6,847 nucleotides of DNA, from NCBI GenBank assembly GCA_015494005.1, contig WGCB01000135.1:1-6847 (forward strand), given 5' to 3'. How positions within the stretch are numbered: position 1 is the first letter of the stretch; the number at the start of each line of letters is the position of its first letter. Below, in pieces: positions 6,802 to 6,847 of this stretch. Both the position numbers and the translations under genes were made by a program. This DNA comes from Caldilineaceae bacterium (GTDB lineage: Bacteria > Chloroflexota > Anaerolineae > Caldilineales > Caldilineaceae). The notes under the pieces were generated by a model. That model made no database searches, was not told where the DNA came from, and worked only from the letters and a program-made list of their open reading frames with translations.

Positions 6802-6847
6802 ATGATCCCCACCCCTCCTCCCAACACCTTCTGGATCGGCTCGGACC
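6802..6847 (+). CDS. Possible start of the next gene (3' truncated by window)
   Basis: An ATG at 6802 opens a frame to the window edge that reads MIPTPPPNTFWIGSD. Its third codon positions are mostly C or G, as in the neighbouring genes, and it begins right after the octamer repeat. No Shine-Dalgarno sequence is visible upstream, and 15 codons are too few to assign a family. It could be the next member of the cluster. Confidence 0.45.
   Translation, partial: MIPTPPPNTFWIGSD

Overview
The window is a stretch of very GC-rich bacterial DNA (third codon positions almost all G or C) with every supported gene on the + strand. The substrate-binding lipoprotein has an Ala/Pro/Glu-rich linker after its lipobox Cys, and the spacers are full of degenerate short repeats. 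Both are reminiscent of Chloroflexota such as Caldilinea or Litorilinea relatives. That placement is an inference from style, not from a marker gene.

Layout. Positions 1-741 hold the C-terminal half of a sugar-type ABC ATPase (RbsA/MglA/RhaT class) whose 5' part lies outside the window. Then come two BPD_transp_2 permeases (991-2013 and 2114-3133) and a substrate-binding lipoprotein (3302-4411). Together they make a complete CUT2-class carbohydrate importer in the order ATPase, permease, permease, binding protein. The binding protein resembles the rhizobial rhamnose-binding RhaS and, more distantly, the AI-2 receptor LsrB, so a rhamnose-like deoxysugar is the best substrate guess. No sugar kinase, isomerase or aldolase is visible.

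Downstream are a DUF4037 protein with a nucleotidyltransferase-like N-terminal motif (4555-5622, GTG start) and a uroporphyrinogen-decarboxylase-superfamily protein of the non-HemE, methyltransferase-like type (5724-6710, TTG start). The first codons of a further gene may begin at 6802. Same-strand order and short gaps suggest one transcription unit or a few. The repeat-built stem-loop after the binding-protein gene (about 4427-4532) marks a likely boundary or RNA-processing point.

The most unusual feature is in the spacers. Five of the six that can be examined carry their own degenerate short tandem repeats, with units of 21, 7, 16, 15, 7, 12 and 8 nt. No such repeats were noticed within the genes. 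One repeat array folds back on itself into an 18-bp perfect stem. I found no RNA gene, CRISPR array, transposase or recognisable phage gene.
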